The notes beneath the pieces were generated by a model, which saw nothing but the letters and a program-made list of their open reading frames with translations, did not search any database and was not told the DNA's origin. DNA of 64,000 nucleotides from Shewanella marina JCM 15074 (GTDB lineage Bacteria > Pseudomonadota > Gammaproteobacteria > Enterobacterales > Shewanellaceae): contig NZ_BALM01000006.1 in NCBI RefSeq assembly GCF_000614975.1, positions 105,973 through 169,972 of the forward strand. Reading direction: 5' to 3'. Both the position numbers and the translations under genes were made by a program. Positions 1 through 8,735 of this stretch are shown piece after piece. Positions within the stretch are counted from its first letter, which is position 1. Every line of letters begins with the position of its first letter.

Positions 1-1099
1 GACTAAGGCATTACGTCCACTACCTGAAAAATTCCACGGTCTTACAGACCAAGAGACTCGTTACCGTCAGCGTTATGTTGACTTAATCGTTAACGAAGAT
101 TCTCGTAATGCATTTATTATGCGTTCAAAAGTGGTTGCAGCTATCCGTAATTTCATGGTTAAGAAAGAATTTATGGAAGTTGAAACGCCAATGATGCACG
201 TGATTCCTGGTGGTGCTTCTGCACGTCCATTTATCACTCACCATAACGCATTAGATATCGATATGTACTTACGTATCGCACCTGAATTATATCTAAAGCG
301 TTTAGTGGTTGGTGGTTTTGAGCGTGTATTCGAAATCAACCGTAACTTCCGTAACGAAGGTCTATCTCCACGTCATAACCCTGAATTCACTATGATGGAA
401 TTCTATATGGCTTATGCTGATTACCGTGATCTGATGGATCTTACTGAAGAGATGCTAAGCTCTATTGCAACTGAGTTATGTGGTAGCCCTGTACTACCAT
501 ACGGTGAGCATCAAGTTGATTTTGGCGGTCCATACACACGTATGAGCATGCTAGAAGCGATTCAGCATCACAATCCTGAAAATGAAACCATTCAGGCGAT
601 GACTTACGAACAAGTTAAAGATCGCGAATTTATGCGTAACCTTGCTAAGAGCATTGGTATGCAGATTGAAGATTTCTGGACTTGTGGTCAATTACTTGAA
701 GAGATCTTTGGTGAAACTGCAGAGCCTAAGTTAATGCAGCCTACCTTTATTACTGGTTACCCAGCTGATATTTCACCACTGGCTCGTCGTAACGATGAAA
801 ATCATTTTATCACTGACCGTTTTGAGTTCTTCATCGGTGGCCGTGAAGTGGCTAATGGCTTTAGTGAGCTTAACGATGCTGAAGATCAAGATCGTCGCTT
901 TAAAGCGCAGGTTGATGCTAAAGATGCGGGTGATGATGAAGCGATGTTCTACGATGCAGACTATATCACTGCACTAGAGCACGGTTTACCACCTACAGCT
1001 GGTCAAGGTATTGGTATCGACCGTTTAGTGATGTTATTCACTAATACTCATACAATCCGTGACGTAATTTTATTCCCTGCAATGCGCCCTCAAGCGTAA
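1..1099 (+). CDS. lysS: Lysyl-tRNA synthetase, 5' end outside window
   Basis: This is a class II lysyl-tRNA synthetase, which charges tRNA-Lys using ATP in the cytosol. The reading frame is open from base 2 and reads [20 protein letters not shown], so the gene starts before the window and the N-terminal anticodon-binding OB domain is missing. Class II signatures are present: motif 2 region [20 protein letters not shown] and the C-terminal motif 3 [12 protein letters not shown]. The C-terminus LFPAMRPQ is typical of the family. A strong intrinsic terminator follows within about 20 bases. Identification is firm; only the true start is unseen. Confidence 0.97.
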   Translation, partial: TKALRPLPEKFHGLTDQETRYRQRYVDLIVNEDSRNAFIMRSKVVAAIRNFMVKKEFMEVETPMMHVIPGGASARPFITHHNALDIDMYLRIAPELYLKRLVVGGFERVFEINRNFRNEGLSPRHNPEFTMMEFYMAYADYRDLMDLTEEMLSSIATELCGSPVLPYGEHQVDFGGPYTRMSMLEAIQHHNPENETIQAMTYEQVKDREFMRNLAKSIGMQIEDFWTCGQLLEEIFGETAEPKLMQPTFITGYPADISPLARRNDENHFITDRFEFFIGGREVANGFSELNDAEDQDRRFKAQVDAKDAGDDEAMFYDADYITALEHGLPPTAGQGIGIDRLVMLFTNTHTIRDVILFPAMRPQA

Positions 1100-1120
1100 T
1101 AGCAGCGAAAATTAATGATA

Positions 1121-1148
1121 AAAACCCGACTTAGGTCGGGTTTTTTTA
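1121..1148 (+). terminator. Intrinsic terminator of lysS
   Basis: An AAAACCCGAC / GTCGGGTTTT stem with a four-base loop (TTAG) is followed by a T run, just downstream of the lysS stop. Confidence 0.9.
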
Positions 1149-1168
1149 TCATAGTGATAAAATTTAGC

Positions 1169-1196
1169 TTTACTTATATGCAATAGCTGGTAATCT
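1169..1196 (+). promoter_or_regulatory. Sigma-70 promoter of first cold-shock gene
   Basis: A TTTACT -35 and TAATCT -10 are separated by 16 bp. The predicted start is near 1203, giving a leader of about 176 nt, a length typical of cspA-type mRNAs. The same spacing is kept in the second copy, which supports the call. Confidence 0.6.
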
Positions 1197-1378
1197 ACAC
1201 TCGCTCTGTTGATAAGAGTTATTAAGTATCAAGTTTAAGTTAAACCTCAGCTACATGTTTCTTTTGTAAGAACCGTCCTCTGTGTTTCCTTTCGCTTCAT
1301 CAATAAATTAATAATTCGCTACAAGCTGTCATTTCATTAGAATGGCAAATTTTAATATTAATTATTAAGGGACAACAC

Positions 1379-1588
1379 ATGTCTGCATCTACTGGTATCG
1401 TAAAATGGTTTAACGAAGAGAAAGGTTTTGGTTTCATTACTCAAGACAATGGCGGCGCTGACGTATTCGTACATTTCCGTGCAATCACTTCTGACGGTTT
1501 CAAAACTTTAGCAGAAGGCCAAAAGGTTTCTTTTGAAGTTGAACAAGGCCAGAAAGGTCTTCAAGCTGCAAACGTTGTTGCGCTATAA
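1379..1588 (+). CDS. Cold-shock protein, CspA family (copy 1)
   Basis: A 69-residue single cold-shock domain, a five-stranded OB fold that binds single-stranded RNA/DNA and melts mRNA structure. RNP1 (KGFGFI, about residues 15-20) and RNP2 (VFVHF, about 29-33) are intact, and the start [20 protein letters not shown] is typical. An AAGGGAC ribosome site precedes the ATG. The protein is identical to the one encoded at 1884-2093. The roughly 176-nt conserved leader suggests post-transcriptional cold regulation, as in cspA of E. coli. Which of the E. coli paralogues (cspA-I) it corresponds to cannot be decided from sequence alone. Confidence 0.97.
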   Translation: MSASTGIVKWFNEEKGFGFITQDNGGADVFVHFRAITSDGFKTLAEGQKVSFEVEQGQKGLQAANVVAL

Positions 1589-1610
1589 TTAGCCAGTAAC
1601 TAAGTAGTTA

Positions 1611-1636
1611 AAAAGCCGCTTTTGCGGCTTTTTTTG
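1611..1636 (+). terminator. Intrinsic terminator of csp copy 1
   Basis: AAAAGCCGC / GCGGCTTTTT hairpin with T run directly after the gene; repeated after copy 2. Confidence 0.9.
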
Positions 1637-1674
1637 TATCTGCAATTCAGTGATTATTTTTATGAGAATATAGC

Positions 1675-1702
1675 TTTACTTTCGTTGGCAAAGTGTTATT
1701 CT
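1675..1702 (+). promoter_or_regulatory. Sigma-70 promoter of second cold-shock gene
   Basis: TTTACT -35, 16-bp spacer and TATTCT -10, placed exactly as for copy 1. The spacer sequence differs from copy 1 while the transcribed part is near-identical. Confidence 0.6.
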
Positions 1703-1883
1703 GCACAGGCTCTGTTGAATAGAGTTATTAAGTATCAAGTTTAAGTAAAACCTTAGCTACATGTTTCTTCGTAAGAACCGTCCTCTGTGTTTCCTTTCGC
1801 TTCATCAATAAATTAATAATTCGCTACAAGCTGTCATTTCATTAGAATGGCAAATTTTTATATTAATTATTAAGGGACAACAC

Positions 1884-2093
1884 ATGTCTGCATCTACTGG
1901 TATCGTAAAATGGTTTAACGAAGAGAAAGGTTTTGGTTTCATTACTCAAGACAATGGCGGCGCTGATGTATTCGTACATTTCCGTGCAATCACTTCTGAC
2001 GGTTTCAAAACTTTAGCAGAAGGCCAAAAGGTTTCTTTTGAAGTTGAACAAGGCCAGAAAGGTCTTCAAGCTGCAAACGTTGTTGCGCTATAA
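1884..2093 (+). CDS. Cold-shock protein, CspA family (copy 2)
   Basis: This gene encodes the same 69-residue cold-shock domain protein as 1379-1588, with intact RNP1 and RNP2. The only coding difference I see is a silent GAC/GAT change. It has its own promoter, a leader of about 175 nt and its own terminator, so the two copies are separate transcription units rather than an operon. The likely effect is higher dosage of one protein. An identical pair suggests a recent duplication or ongoing gene conversion. Confidence 0.97.
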   Translation: MSASTGIVKWFNEEKGFGFITQDNGGADVFVHFRAITSDGFKTLAEGQKVSFEVEQGQKGLQAANVVAL

Positions 2094-2116
2094 TTTAGCC
2101 AATAACTAAGTAGTTA

Positions 2117-2141
2117 AAAAGCCGCTTTTGCGGCTTTTTTT
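2117..2141 (+). terminator. Intrinsic terminator of csp copy 2
   Basis: GCCGC / GCGGC stem with flanking A and T runs, the same as after copy 1. It lies just ahead of the converging ygeA gene. Confidence 0.88.
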
Positions 2142-2159
2142 GTATCTAAATTTTGTTCG

Positions 2160-2861
2160 CTACAGTGAATCTGCAATAGCGATATCGACAGCTTTGATTG
2201 CATGCAGCTGAGCGGTATCATAAACGCTAACACTCACATCTTCAGTACCTATCAACAATCCTATCTCAGTACAGCCTAGAATCACTCCTTGCGCCCCTTG
2301 GGCAATCAATTTATCTATAATCGCGAGATACTGCTGTTTGGATTTAGCTTTAATAATCCCTTGGCATAATTCTTGGTAGATAATGTCATGAACAATTGTT
2401 TGATCATCACTGTTTGGTACAAGCACTTCAATATCATATTTATCTTGTAAGCGCTGTTTGTAAAATGCTTGTTCCATGGTGAAGCGGGTACCTAATAAGG
2501 CAATTTTTTGTTTGTTATCACTAATGATTTCATCAGCTGTTGCATCAGCAATATGGATCAGTGGGATATTAATGCCTGCTGAGACTTCATCTGCCACTTT
2601 ATGCATGGTGTTAGTGCAAATTAAGATAAAGTCTGCTCCAGCAGCTTCTAAGGCGCTTGCTGCTTGAGTTAGTATGCTGGCCATTTGCTGCCATTCTCCA
2701 GCGCGTTGTAGTGCTTCAATTTCGGCGAAATTTACGCTGTATAGGCATAATTTTGCAGAATTAAATCCGCCTAGGCGCAGCTTTACTTGCTGATTAATCG
2801 TTTGGTAATAACTTACCGTTGATTCCCAGCTCATGCCGCCAATCAATCCAATCGTTTTCAT
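2160..2861 (-). CDS. ygeA: Broad-specificity amino-acid racemase, Asp/Glu racemase family
   Basis: A cytosolic cofactor-independent racemase resembling E. coli YgeA. The start MKTIGLIGGMSWESTVSYYQ and the two catalytic cysteine regions are clear: CTNTMHKVAD for the first and LGCTEIGLL for the second. The frame is open another 32 codons upstream, but the ATG at 2861 gives the family N-terminus and has a GAGAAGAGA ribosome site, so I chose it. Length of 233 residues matches the family (about 230). It converges on the csp pair and is divergent from the lipoprotein gene at 3444, across a GATC-rich gap. The natural substrate is uncertain; YgeA is reported to racemise several amino acids. Confidence 0.92.
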   Translation of the reverse strand: MKTIGLIGGMSWESTVSYYQTINQQVKLRLGGFNSAKLCLYSVNFAEIEALQRAGEWQQMASILTQAASALEAAGADFILICTNTMHKVADEVSAGINIPLIHIADATADEIISDNKQKIALLGTRFTMEQAFYKQRLQDKYDIEVLVPNSDDQTIVHDIIYQELCQGIIKAKSKQQYLAIIDKLIAQGAQGVILGCTEIGLLIGTEDVSVSVYDTAQLHAIKAVDIAIADSL

Positions 2862-3443
2862 TCTCTTCTCGTTTAATATTCTAATAATTATCCAAGCTAC
2901 TTCAGATTGCTGACATATATCAAATAGGCATGCTGTTATCTGTGATGAATACATCATGTTTCATTCGCTTACGCTTTATTAGTAAGTAATAAAATTGTTT
3001 CATTTAATGGTTTTTGCTGCAGATCGGTTTTTATTTTAGTTAGATCGTATTTAGGTTTTACAGAGGCAACGTTGTTGTCACGATCATGCTGTAGCGATCT
3101 AAAATTCAGATCGTTTAAATGTATACTGAATATTAACATGCAATTTAACATTGTAAGTTATTGAATTTCATTTGTATGTTTGAGTGTTCTTGGTTGCTTA
3201 ACTTAAGCCTGATCGTAAACGTTCATTTATAAAGCGGTAGTTATGAAGAAAAAAAAATATGATCAGCCATCTTTATAGTTTTGATCGCAGGTACGATCTG
3301 GTTCCTCGTAAGATTATTTTCTCGATCAAATTGAAATTAGTTAGATTTAACAATTTGATTGCATTTAAGTAGCAAATGCTAATGCGATATCAAATTAGGT
3401 ATATACTTTTATAGTGGCTGCCAATAATTTGAGGAGAGATAAG
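2862..3443. other. Divergent intergenic region with dense GATC sites
   Basis: This gap has no convincing gene. Its main feature is ten GATC sites between 3022 and 3327 (at 3022, 3043, 3082, 3096, 3109, 3211, 3261, 3283, 3295 and 3324), roughly eight times the random expectation. It should contain the promoters of ygeA (left) and the lipoprotein gene (right), so Dam methylation could influence either. Confidence 0.6.
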
Positions 3444-4586
3444 ATGAAGCAAATAGGGATGATATGCCTGCTCGTTTTATGTTTGATTGGTTGCAGCAGT
3501 ACGCCTGAAAATGTGGTTGTGCAGCCTAAGATCAATTCACAGTTATTCCCCTCTCAGTCATTAGCTCCTGCATCTGAATTATTTGCCTTATCTGATGAGC
3601 AACAGAAATATATTCAGCAAGTGATCCGCGAATTAGAGTTACAAGATCAAGCTGCATTTTTACAAATATCAGGCGTGATTAAGTTTATAAGCCAACGATT
3701 TAACTATATTGAACGTAACAATAATGCCACTGAAGCTTTGCAACAGATGCAAGGAAATTGCATGAGCATGGCATTAATGACACTCAGCTTGGCTCATCAG
3801 TTAAATGTCAAAATTCGTTTTCAGATGATCTATAACGAGCCTATTTTGTTAGGGATTGAGAACAATATTGCGCTTATTTCTAATCATGTCAGTAGCATTG
3901 TGTATAACGCACCCGAATACCAACATATTGCTTCTAATTTGTTCCCTGGCGTTGATCGAGTTGAAATCGATTTCTTACCTAATAACCGTCAGCGCCGTGG
4001 ACGTTATATCGATACTAAACAAATGCTTGCTTTGTTTTATCGTAATTTGGCAGCAGATGCATTGGTCGCAAATAACATCCCACAAGCTGTAGCTTTGTCT
4101 ACACAAGGATTACAGCTTGATGAGCATTCTTTGCCACTTATCAATATTATGGCTGTTGCCCATAAACGTGCTGGAGATATGAATACCGCCGCAGATTTTT
4201 ATGAATATGGGATTTCGTTATCTGACGACAGTATCAATTTGATCAGTAATTATATTTTGTTAGCGACTGATAGAGGTGATACGGAAAAAGTTAATCAGCT
4301 TAAAGGCATGTTGAGTCAAGCGGATGGAGAAGGTCGCTTTGATCTGTATATTGAAGCATTGGATGCCATTGAAAGAGAAGATTATTTACTCGCTAAACAA
4401 ATGCTTAAAAGATTTATTAAGCAAAACTCATATTTTCATCAAGCGTATTGGAAATTAGCAGAAGTAGAATATTATCTAGGTGATAGTTATCTGGCTAAAA
4501 GGGCGTTACAGCAGGCCTTAGATTTCACCTTGCAACAGGATAAAATCGATCTCTATCAAGCGAAACTTAATTGGCTAAATCAATAA
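3444..4586 (+). CDS. Lipoprotein with transglutaminase-like core and TPR repeats
   Basis: A probable envelope lipoprotein of 380 residues. The ATG at 3444 follows a GAGGAGAG ribosome site and gives a signal peptide ending in the lipobox LIGC, so Cys is at about residue 17. A transglutaminase/cysteine-protease-like core follows: GNCMSMALMTLSLA supplies the candidate Cys, NHVSSIVYN a candidate His, and RYIDTKQM a candidate Asp. The second half (from about residue 200) has helical repeats of TPR type, such as AVALSTQGLQLDEHSLPLIN. I do not recognise a named gene. A role in envelope or peptidoglycan-associated processing is possible but not shown. Confidence 0.85.
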   Translation: MKQIGMICLLVLCLIGCSSTPENVVVQPKINSQLFPSQSLAPASELFALSDEQQKYIQQVIRELELQDQAAFLQISGVIKFISQRFNYIERNNNATEALQQMQGNCMSMALMTLSLAHQLNVKIRFQMIYNEPILLGIENNIALISNHVSSIVYNAPEYQHIASNLFPGVDRVEIDFLPNNRQRRGRYIDTKQMLALFYRNLAADALVANNIPQAVALSTQGLQLDEHSLPLINIMAVAHKRAGDMNTAADFYEYGISLSDDSINLISNYILLATDRGDTEKVNQLKGMLSQADGEGRFDLYIEALDAIEREDYLLAKQMLKRFIKQNSYFHQAYWKLAEVEYYLGDSYLAKRALQQALDFTLQQDKIDLYQAKLNWLNQ

Positions 4587-4587
4587 A

Positions 4588-4839
4588 TCAAATAAACCAG
4601 CGTAAGATAGAGCAGAGACTCATCAATACCACGGTTAAAGTGATAATCGGCATGCTTAAGCGTCGATCAAATATCATCACGGCAATTAACACTAATAAGG
4701 CGGGTGTCGCCCAGTTGTATCCCATTTGGTCAAGCTTTTCTAATACGTAAACGGTTGAACTAATAAATAGATAACTTATTACAGCAACGAGCATTAATAG
4801 TAATGACGTCCTGAGTTGCGATTGTTTATTTAAAATCAT
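4588..4839 (-). CDS. Small hydrophobic protein, unknown function
   Basis: An 83-residue reading frame with about three membrane segments (around residues 12-30, 44-58 and 62-80), ending two bases from the converging lipoprotein gene. There is only a weak ribosome site (AATAAGAA). The hydrophobic composition and the packing against its neighbour favour a real gene. I do not recognise a family; a small inner-membrane protein is the most that can be said. Confidence 0.5.
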   Translation of the reverse strand: MILNKQSQLRTSLLLMLVAVISYLFISSTVYVLEKLDQMGYNWATPALLVLIAVMIFDRRLSMPIITLTVVLMSLCSILRWFI

Positions 4840-5207
4840 AATTATTCTTATTTTTCTTGTTTATATTGTAATTTAACATTTTTGCAACTATGCATTATTC
4901 TATTTTTTGTGACCGATCTCAACAAAATTTTTTTTATCGTTTATATTCAATATGATGAAAAGTGCTGTAATTCATGTCGGGATGATTATTGCAGCGGAAA
5001 AGATGGTTTTCAGCCTGAAAACTACACTTTATGCTGTTTAGTTGAGCAAGTCAGATGTAAGAGATTTGCTTGCAAAATTAGGGCTAAAAACCATAACTCG
5101 TGAGCAAGATATATTCAATTTAATATAGCGTTTCGATTTGATTCTCGTTTTTGTAAGCGTTACAACTAGTGTTCTCAAACAAACTAATAACACTTGTGAG
5201 GGGCTAT
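4840..5207. other. Intergenic region upstream of nitroreductase
   Basis: AT-rich, no convincing gene. It contains one clean inverted repeat, GTTTTCAG-C-CTGAAAAC (5006-5022), about 185 bp upstream of the nitroreductase start, which could be an operator. No clear promoter could be picked. Confidence 0.4.
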
Positions 5208-5882
5208 ATGATAGAAAAACATGTTGCTTTGACGGATTTTGTGGAATACCCACCACAGCAAATGCTAATGCGAGCGCAGCAGAATTTAGTACAATTACAA
5301 AGGCGCCATTCGATTCGAATGTTCAGTGAACGCACCGTTGATCAAGCGGTTATTGAGCAATGTATTTTGGCGGCGGGCAGTGCTCCGAGTGGCGCCAATC
5401 ATCAACCTTGGCATTTTGTGGCAATTAGTTCAGCAGATATCAAAAAACAGATCAGAATTGAAGCTGAAGCGATTGAGCAGGCATTTTATGCGGGTCGAGC
5501 TGCAGAGACTTGGTTAAATGATTTAAAACCGTTAGGTACCAGTGCCGATAAGTCATATTTAGAGCATGCACCGTGGTTAATTGCTGTTTTTAGTCAGAAG
5601 AAAGGCGGCATTATGCAGGATAATGAAACGGCTAATTATTACGTGCATGAGTCAGTAGGTATTGCCACTGGATTTCTAATTCAAGCCTTGCATCATGCTG
5701 GGTTAGGGACATTAACTCATACCCCTAAACCGATGAGCTTTTTGACTAAAATTTGTAACAGAGATCCTGACAATGAACGCCCGTATATGTTGATTGTTGC
5801 AGGATTTCCAGCGACTAATGCGACAGTACCAGAGTATGCACTGCATAAAAAATCGCTGGCGCAAATCAGTGATTTTATTTAA
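5208..5882 (+). CDS. Nitroreductase-family flavoprotein
   Basis: An FMN-dependent oxidoreductase of the nitroreductase superfamily, 224 residues. The N-terminal RRHSIRMFSERTV motif and GSAPSGANHQPWHFV bind FMN phosphate and the isoalloxazine ring. The segment NYYVHESVGIATGFLIQALH resembles the branch that includes iodotyrosine deiodinase-like enzymes. The frame is open upstream, but the ATG at 5208 has a TGAGGGG ribosome site. It stands alone. The substrate is unknown; reductive dehalogenation and NAD(P)H-dependent nitro or quinone reduction are both possible. Confidence 0.88.
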   Translation: MIEKHVALTDFVEYPPQQMLMRAQQNLVQLQRRHSIRMFSERTVDQAVIEQCILAAGSAPSGANHQPWHFVAISSADIKKQIRIEAEAIEQAFYAGRAAETWLNDLKPLGTSADKSYLEHAPWLIAVFSQKKGGIMQDNETANYYVHESVGIATGFLIQALHHAGLGTLTHTPKPMSFLTKICNRDPDNERPYMLIVAGFPATNATVPEYALHKKSLAQISDFI

Positions 5883-5888
5883 CTCGGT

Positions 5889-6200
5889 TTAAAAAGGTTT
5901 AATAATACCTAATAAGATACATATGCTGATCAAGATGAAGATTGGGAATTGATACTTGTTAATAAAATTAGGGAGCACTGCAAGTATCGCCAAAATACCG
6001 CAGAAAATGCCTGCTTGAGCGTAAAAGTTATCGATTTGCATTGATAGGCTTATTGCTTGAGTGACGTAGTTTGTGATGTATAGTGCAAATATAATTAGCG
6101 CAATACCGAGTATGCCACATACAAGCATCAACCAGAAAGCAGGTTTATCGTCTTCGAATGTTTCTTTACAGTTACTGAGTAAATCTTTGATAAATCGCAT
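5889..6200 (-). CDS. Small membrane protein, unknown function
   Basis: A 103-residue protein with three hydrophobic segments (about residues 22-44, 62-80 and 85-101) and a charged N-terminal 20 residues, MRFIKDLLSNCKETFEDDKP. It converges tail to tail with the nitroreductase gene, only six bases apart. I do not recognise a family. Composition fits an inner-membrane protein. Confidence 0.6.
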   Translation of the reverse strand: MRFIKDLLSNCKETFEDDKPAFWLMLVCGILGIALIIFALYITNYVTQAISLSMQIDNFYAQAGIFCGILAILAVLPNFINKYQFPIFILISICILLGIIKPF

Positions 6201-6658
6201 TATGCTGTACGTCCGAGTTATTATTATTGTTTAATCGTAGGTTGTTTTTAATATTTTCTTATAAATTTAATTGTTTACAATTCAACCACCTACAGTAATT
6301 ATTATAACGTCAAAATGACTTATCGTCATACTGAAATTTATTTGGTTATTGATGCTGATATTTTTATTTATATTATCTAATTTGCTTATATTCAAGAGTA
6401 TTAAATAAGTGCTAAATAATAATACTTAGGTTCTATTTATATATTAATGCTTGGTTATATATCAACTTGTAAATGAGAGTTAATTACATTAAATAACTGT
6501 CATTTATTATTTTTAGTATTATTTTTAGAAAGCGTGAATATCAACACAATAAATAATAGTGCTTTTACGGTATAACTATAAAGTTGATTATCTTGGATTG
6601 ATTATAAGGATGTTGATAACAACATAATTATAAATCGATAAATAAGTGATATGAACAT
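6201..6658. other. AT-rich gap upstream of ygeV
   Basis: About 460 bases, strongly AT-rich, with no open frame worth calling and no recognisable RNA gene. It should hold the ygeV promoter, but no -10/-35 pair stands out among many AT-rich matches. Confidence 0.4.
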
Positions 6659-8425
6659 ATGGAGATGGAACCTTGTATGCTGAGTAATTCTCAAAGTTCA
6701 GAACTAATGAAACTGCAACCTATGATTGTCAGATTCACTCATATGTTGGCATCTGTTCTGCAGTTGGATGCTGAAGTTATTGATGACAATTTAGTGAGAG
6801 TTGCAGGTACTGGACCTTATCGCAACTGTTTAGGTGAAAAACCGCTTTCTGGTAATGGTATTTTTAGTCATATCTTACAAACTAAAACAGAAAAAGTGAT
6901 TATTAATGCTCAGCAAGATCCCATTTGTTTGGGCTGTAATTTTAGAGATAACTGTCAAGAGACGGCATTTTTAGGCGTACCTATTATGCTCGATGAGCGC
7001 TGTATTGGCGTCATAAGTATCGTTGCATTCACATTAGATTCTCGGGCTCGTATTAAAAATCATGTCGCTATGTTTTCTGAGTATATTCACCATATTTCTC
7101 AAATTTTTGTGGCAAAAATATTGGATAGTAAAACCGTTAAATCAGAGATCGATGGGGTTTTAAAAAGCTTAATAGAAAACATGGATCAAGGCGTCTTAGT
7201 GCTTGATAATGCAAATCGGGTTCGATTTGGTAATTTACCTGCATTAACTCATCTGAATTTAGATGCTAGTGAATTAACTAATTCAATTATAGATATAAAA
7301 CCGATCGTGCTTAAGCGAGTGCCACAACCGAGTGGTCATCAGCAACATATTCTGACGTTTGGTACAGAGCAAAAACTATTGAATGGTCAATTCTACCAGA
7401 TCAATGGTCATCAACTGTTTTTAATGGCATTTTACCAATCAAGTTGCTGTGAAGTAGGCGATAACAGCCAGACCTTACTCAATAAAATTATTGGTGATAG
7501 TGCCAAGATGCAGCAAATTAAGTTATTGCTGACGCGGATTTCTAATAGTCCTTCCAGTGTATTAATTAGTGGTGAAAGTGGTACAGGTAAAGATGTCATT
7601 GCCCACGCTATTCATGATTTAAGCGACCGTAAAGATCATCCTTTTGTGGCGATTAACTGTGCCGCTATTCCAGAGCAACTACTTGAAAGTGAGCTGTTTG
7701 GTTACGAAAAAGGGGCTTTTACTGGCGCTTCAACTAAAGGTCATAAGGGCTTAATTCAAACCGCTAACAAAGGTACCTTGTTTCTAGATGAAATTGGCGA
7801 TATGTCAATGAAACTACAAGCTAAATTATTACGGGTATTGGAAGAGCGCAAAGTGATGGCTGTCGGTTCGAGTCAATCTACTTATGTTGATATTCGGGTG
7901 ATTTCTGCCACCAACCGTAATTTTTCTGAGTTAATTGCCAATGGCGAATTCAGAGAAGATCTCTATTACCGTTTGAATGTTATTCCAATTCACTTGCCTG
8001 CACTGCGTGAACGTACTGGGGATGTTGAACGCTTTATTAAACATTTTATCAATCTGCACGCGCATCGCATTGGCGTTAATAGCCCTGAGCTTTCAAGCTC
8101 AGTATTAGCCTTGCTTAATGCTTACCATTGGCCGGGTAATATTCGAGAGTTAAGTAACTTAATTGAATACCTGGTTAATATTGTGCCTGAGGGCGATTCC
8201 ATTGATGAGGATTTATTACCACCTTACTTTTCTCAGGTTAAATTAACCAGTGAGCCTGCGACTCGAATTATTGCTGACAGTAATAATATGAGTTTAGAGC
8301 AAATGGAATTAATTCGAATTGAAGAGAGTTTAAACCGTTTAGGTAATCGTAATCTAGTCGCAAAAGAGCTTGGTATTGGTATTGCGACACTTTATCGGAA
8401 AATAAAAAAATATAATCTTCAATAG
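6659..8425 (+). CDS. ygeV: Sigma-54 activator of the purine cluster, YgeV type
   Basis: A bacterial enhancer-binding protein of 588 residues (E. coli YgeV is about 592). The N-terminal GAF-like sensor holds a cysteine motif, CLGCNFRDNC at about residues 84-93, then a PAS-like segment around DQGVLVLDNANRV. The AAA+ domain has Walker A GESGTGKD (about 305), the sigma-54 contact loop GAFTGA (about 351) and Walker B LFLDEIGD. The C-terminal Fis-type helix-turn-helix ends LGIGIATLYRKIKKYN. It lies just upstream of ygeW, as in E. coli, and likely activates the sigma-54 promoters at ygeW, ygfK and ygfM. The start is uncertain: ATGs at 6659, 6665 and 6677 are all in frame. Confidence 0.93.
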   Translation: MEMEPCMLSNSQSSELMKLQPMIVRFTHMLASVLQLDAEVIDDNLVRVAGTGPYRNCLGEKPLSGNGIFSHILQTKTEKVIINAQQDPICLGCNFRDNCQETAFLGVPIMLDERCIGVISIVAFTLDSRARIKNHVAMFSEYIHHISQIFVAKILDSKTVKSEIDGVLKSLIENMDQGVLVLDNANRVRFGNLPALTHLNLDASELTNSIIDIKPIVLKRVPQPSGHQQHILTFGTEQKLLNGQFYQINGHQLFLMAFYQSSCCEVGDNSQTLLNKIIGDSAKMQQIKLLLTRISNSPSSVLISGESGTGKDVIAHAIHDLSDRKDHPFVAINCAAIPEQLLESELFGYEKGAFTGASTKGHKGLIQTANKGTLFLDEIGDMSMKLQAKLLRVLEERKVMAVGSSQSTYVDIRVISATNRNFSELIANGEFREDLYYRLNVIPIHLPALRERTGDVERFIKHFINLHAHRIGVNSPELSSSVLALLNAYHWPGNIRELSNLIEYLVNIVPEGDSIDEDLLPPYFSQVKLTSEPATRIIADSNNMSLEQMELIRIEESLNRLGNRNLVAKELGIGIATLYRKIKKYNLQ

Positions 8426-8440
8426 AAACAAGCAATAAAT

Positions 8441-8467
8441 AAAAAGGAGCTAATGCTCCTTTTTTTA
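8441..8467 (+). terminator. Intrinsic terminator of ygeV
   Basis: AAAAAGGAGC / GCTCCTTTTT hairpin with a TAAT loop and T run, about 15 bases after the ygeV stop. Confidence 0.9.
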
Positions 8468-8604
8468 TTAGTTGAAAATAAAAAGTGATCACGATCTAAT
8501 TAATTATAAAATTAATATAAATATCAATTTTTTGATTTAGTTAATAACTAATTAAATTAATAAAACACAATGATGATATCAGAATGATAAATTCAAAATA
8601 ACTG

Positions 8605-8612
8605 GCTATCAA
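8605..8612 (-). promoter_or_regulatory. Candidate YgeV binding motif upstream of ygeW
   Basis: GCTATCAA, i.e. TTGATAGC on the minus strand, about 125 bp upstream of the sigma-54-type element. The same octamer lies 140-150 bp upstream of the corresponding elements of ygfK and ygfM. Confidence 0.45.
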
Positions 8613-8735
8613 ATTGGTTTTGTTAATTGATAACACCTGATAATTATTTTATTGGCTGAATTTTTATTTCTTGACGCTCTGTGTAACTCATTGTTATTAA
8701 ACAATATAAAAAACTTTCTCGGTCATTAGTGTAAT

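Larger units (their letters stand above)
1203..1641 (+). repeat. Tandem duplication, copy 1 (leader, csp gene, terminator)
   Basis: This block of about 440 bp is almost identical to 1709-2147. It begins at the predicted transcription start and runs through the gene and its terminator. Differences are a few leader bases, one silent codon change and an indel after the stop. Confidence 0.93.
1709..2147 (+). repeat. Tandem duplication, copy 2 (leader, csp gene, terminator)
   Basis: Direct repeat of 1203-1641, offset by about 506 bp. The match stops just upstream at the promoter spacer and just downstream after the terminator. Confidence 0.93.

Noticed and set aside
2969..3151. 60-residue open frame on the minus strand upstream of ygeA
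   Set aside because: No ribosome site, no recognisable motif, and it lies in the GATC-rich promoter gap.
3022..3327. Replication origin in the GATC cluster
   Set aside because: No DnaA-box array (TTATCCACA type) and no origin-linked genes nearby.
4882..5103. 73-residue open frame before the nitroreductase gene
   Set aside because: Unusual residue composition with many Cys, no ribosome site and no family resemblance; it covers the inverted repeat.
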